Source: [Scytonema hofmanni] UTEX 2349
GTDB lineage: Bacteria; Cyanobacteriota; Cyanobacteriia; Cyanobacteriales; Nostocaceae
Length of the DNA stretch: 64,000 nt
Direction: 5' to 3'
NCBI RefSeq assembly: GCF_000582685.1
Contig: NZ_KK073769.1
Span: 1,079,955-1,143,954, forward strand
Of the stretch, positions 61,992-64,000 are shown in pieces. The position numbers and the translations under genes are program-made. Positions within the stretch are counted from its first letter, which is position 1, and every line of letters begins with the position of its first letter. The notes beneath the pieces were generated by a model. The model searched no databases, was not told the origin of the DNA, and saw only the letters and a program-made list of their open reading frames with translations.

Positions 61992-62390
61992 TACTGCTAT
62001 ACAAAACTTGACCAAACTTCTTTAAAGCGAGCCATTCAACTAAAGTTTCCTTTAGAGGGTCTGCTTCTTGCTTCAACCAAGGGAGTCGGCTCCTTCTTGT
62101 GAGGCAGTGCGTTGCGGGGGTTCCCCCCGTTGTAGCAACTGCCGTCCCACAAGCGTAAATTCGGGTGTAGCCCACCCTATTTTTTTTATCCAAGCAATTT
62201 TTTTTGAAGCTTTTAGCCATTGTTCATTTATTAGCCGCAAATTTAACAGAGCGCGTACTCTCGGTTGACCTTTTTACAGGCTTGCTAGTCAAGAATTATC
62301 TGCGGTTTATAAACCAGATTGTTTTAGCCTTGGTTTTCGGCATTAATTTATATCATACACATACAAACAGCAGAATACAATGACCATTGA
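61992..62390. other. Spacer with a hairpin-rich repeat
   Basis: A repeat at about 62090-62165 holds GTTGCGGGGGTTCCCCCCGT and GCAACTGCC, typical of hairpin repeats seen in cyanobacterial spacers. No gene was found; the J-domain gene promoter should lie near 62000-62060. Confidence 0.55.
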
Positions 62391-62828
62391 CTAAATGTAG
62401 TACATAATATCCAACTGCCGCCGTGCATCTCGTTTCTCACAGAGATCCTGAAGCGTATATTTTTGTAAAACTGCGTTTGCTGCTTGACGTGCTTCAAGCC
62501 AGATATCTTCTATAACACCACTGTCTACAGTTTTCGGCTGGACATCTTCATCACACGTCCGCACATCTAACCCTTCTAAACATCCCATAACCTCAAAAAT
62601 TGTTATTTTCCAAGGTTCTCGCGATAGGGTATAGCCTCCTTTTGATCCGCGTTGGCTTTTGAGTATACCTCCACGTCTTAAAGTTGCCAGCAGTTGTTCC
62701 AGATAGCGATCGGGTATATTTTGTTGTGCCGCAATGGTACGAATTTGCAGTGGTTCACCGCTTTGATAATGAGTTGCCAATTCTAATAAGGCAAGAATTG
62801 CGTATTCGGATTTACACGATATTTCCAC
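62391..62828 (-). CDS. Rrf2-family transcriptional regulator
   Basis: The 145-residue protein begins MEISCKSEYAILALLELA and has a winged-helix region with IRTIAAQQNIPDRYLEQLLATLRRGGILKSQRGSKGGYTLSR, the Rrf2/IscR signature. Cysteines occur at about residues 5, 83, 94 and 129, but the three-cysteine cluster spacing of IscR is not obvious, so iron-sulphur binding is uncertain and a CymR-like role is possible. It stands alone; no isc or suf genes are near. Confidence 0.9.
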   Translation of the reverse strand: MEISCKSEYAILALLELATHYQSGEPLQIRTIAAQQNIPDRYLEQLLATLRRGGILKSQRGSKGGYTLSREPWKITIFEVMGCLEGLDVRTCDEDVQPKTVDSGVIEDIWLEARQAANAVLQKYTLQDLCEKRDARRQLDIMYYI

Positions 62829-63140
62829 AGGCTGTAATAAGTTAAGAGTTAGGAATTAGGAGTTAGGAGTTTAAGAGGAGGCAAAAAGTTGTGCTAGAAG
62901 TCTTGATCTGGAAATGTGTTTAAAAAGCTTGGTCATAAATCGTTGCTCCCCTCATAAGTTATAAGTTAACAATTTAAAACTCCCAACTTGTTCTAGTATA
63001 CTCCGGTTCACCACTAGGGTTTGATACTTTGTAATCAGCACAGAGAGCGCTAAAGCGCTGACTACGAATAGAAGCATAAAAAACCCCGCTTGACGGCGGG
63101 GAGCAATAGGGTTTTAAATTGTAGTCAGATTGTCAATATT
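62829..63140. other. Spacer before the Rrf2 gene and after the porin gene
   Basis: GTTAGGAATTAGGAG units near 62850-62870, an AGCGCTAAAGCGCT repeat fragment near 63048 and the porin terminator. Promoter of the Rrf2 gene is expected here but not identified. Confidence 0.5.
63076..63101 (-). terminator. Rho-independent terminator of the porin gene
   Basis: On the minus strand CCCCGC pairs with GCGGGG around a 6-base loop, followed by TTTTTT. It lies 40 bp beyond the porin stop codon. Confidence 0.85.
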
Positions 63141-64000
63141 CTAGAAGGTGAATGTTGTTCTGAGCGTACCGATAAACGCATCACTGTTATCGCTATTTTG
63201 ACCAGGAGAGGTCAACCAAATCACACCAGGGGTGATGGAAACGTTATCAGACACGCGATACTTGTAGAAACCTTCAACGTGATAGGGAATATCTCTAGAA
63301 CCACGACCACCACGACCCAAGGCATAAGGTTCTGCACCACCGAAAATACCTAAAACGTTACCTTTCTTACCAAAGTCAGGTAGGGCTATGCCGGCTCCAT
63401 AGCTCCAAGCTTCAAAGTTATCATTACTACCGAAGCCTGTCACATCAGAGTAGGAGACAAAGCCGCTGATAGACAGTTTGTCACTTGGTCTAACGGCTGC
63501 TGACAGACCGTAGGAGTTACTGGAAGATGGGTTGAGTATAGTGTTGGCTTGTGAAGTACCTACTACAGGAACATTTTGTCCTTGGAATCCACCTGCATCA
63601 AATAATGCACTGCCAGCACCGTGATAGCCGTGGACGTAGGTTGCAGCTAATGCCACGCGATCGCCCAAGTTAAAATTTAATTGTCCTAAAGCAGCATAAT
63701 TGCCATTGAATATACCTTGACCTATGCCAGGATTATTCGGTTCCGATCCCAAGTAACCTAAAGTTAATCCGCTTGGTTTTAAAATACCGCCGTCTTTACC
63801 AAAGTTGAAGTTAAGCGCTGCACCTGCACCACCACCAATCCGGAAGATGGGGTTTTCTGAAGCGAATGTAGACAGAGCGCCATTACCGCCGTCATAGTCC
63901 TCAAAGTAAGGGTTGACAGTGGCTGCATAGTCGCTATGAACACCCCCGGTTGCTGAGACGTAAAGTCTTGCAGGTCCAATGGGGACGTAATACGCCAACC
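63141..64000 (-). CDS. Iron-uptake-type porin (OprB-like), C-terminal part
   Basis: Only the last 285 or so residues are in the window; the start lies beyond the right edge. The sequence is a series of amphipathic beta strands (GLTLGYLGSEPNNPG, QLNFNLGDRVALAATYVHGYH, LSISGFVSYSDVTGFG) with glycine- and asparagine-rich loops, and ends in TLRTTFTF with the terminal Phe typical of outer-membrane barrels. VEGFYKYRVSDNVSITPGVIWLTSP is typical of cyanobacterial porins with an N-terminal SLH domain, which would be expected upstream. A strong terminator follows. Confidence 0.9.
   Translation of the reverse strand, partial: LAYYVPIGPARLYVSATGGVHSDYAATVNPYFEDYDGGNGALSTFASENPIFRIGGGAGAALNFNFGKDGGILKPSGLTLGYLGSEPNNPGIGQGIFNGNYAALGQLNFNLGDRVALAATYVHGYHGAGSALFDAGGFQGQNVPVVGTSQANTILNPSSSNSYGLSAAVRPSDKLSISGFVSYSDVTGFGSNDNFEAWSYGAGIALPDFGKKGNVLGIFGGAEPYALGRGGRGSRDIPYHVEGFYKYRVSDNVSITPGVIWLTSPGQNSDNSDAFIGTLRTTFTF

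Noticed and set aside
1..64000. tRNA or rRNA genes
   Set aside because: No cloverleaf with a recognisable T-arm motif and no rRNA-like sequence was noticed by eye; a dedicated covariance search could still find one.

Overview
This window comes from a cyanobacterium, most likely a repeat-rich filamentous one. The main sign is the very frequent octamer GCGATCGC (HIP1) in genes and spacers. The gene families agree: an iron-uptake-type porin, a DUF3352 protein, a glycosyltransferase 39 with TPR repeats, a serine/threonine kinase fused to a periplasmic binding domain, a separate glyS beta subunit and several short dispersed palindromes. The genus cannot be fixed from the sequence alone.

Layout. 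1-1.0 kb: decayed IS630-type transposase running off the left edge. 1.3-2.2 kb: ArsR regulator and SRPBCC protein pair with a palindromic operator. 2.4-14.1 kb: small conserved protein, BtuF-like binding protein, hybrid histidine kinase, membrane GT39 transferase, GNAT acetyltransferase, bifunctional proline/P5C dehydrogenase and a frameshifted Uma2 gene. 14.2-20.1 kb: secreted DUF11 protein, murG, an exported NTF2-like protein and an SDR dehydrogenase. 20.3-27.9 kb: kinase/binding-protein fusion with a late stop codon, a methyltransferase-HIT fusion lacking the usual nucleophilic histidine, and a 1,156-residue protein joining 13 near-identical HEAT units to a NACHT-like NTPase. 27.9-29.7 kb: remnant of an IS200/IS605-like element, a PIN toxin-like pair and a 21-bp tandem repeat. 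29.8-37.6 kb: glyS, murD, a subtilase, a lipoprotein-like protein and a small exported protein.

37.8-51.4 kb is an exopolysaccharide locus, all on the minus strand. In transcription order it holds two GT4 glycosyltransferases, a Wzc-type chain-length regulator/kinase, an O-antigen ligase/polymerase, an acyltransferase, another GT4, two GT2s, a Wzx flippase and a methyltransferase. Together these give the assembly, modification and export steps of a Wzx/Wzy-type polysaccharide; a priming transferase and outer-membrane exporter are not in the window. A gene-free stretch of about 1.15 kb precedes the first gene.

52.5-64 kb: M1 aminopeptidase, DUF3352 protein, an overlapping methyltransferase/PrsW-type protease pair, a tandem PTPS/QueD protein, a J-domain protein, an Rrf2 regulator and the C-terminal part of a porin.

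The most striking feature across the window is mobile, palindromic repeat DNA. Copies of a GAGACG...CGTCTC palindrome lie between genes but also in frame inside at least four different proteins (histidine kinase, NTPase, MurD twice, aminopeptidase), and one supplies the stop codon of another gene. A 112-bp MITE with terminal inverted repeats occurs twice at 109/112 identity, about 41 kb apart. Purine/pyrimidine-rich low-complexity tracts are likewise translated inside the GT39 and proline dehydrogenase genes. No rRNA, tRNA or CRISPR array was recognised.
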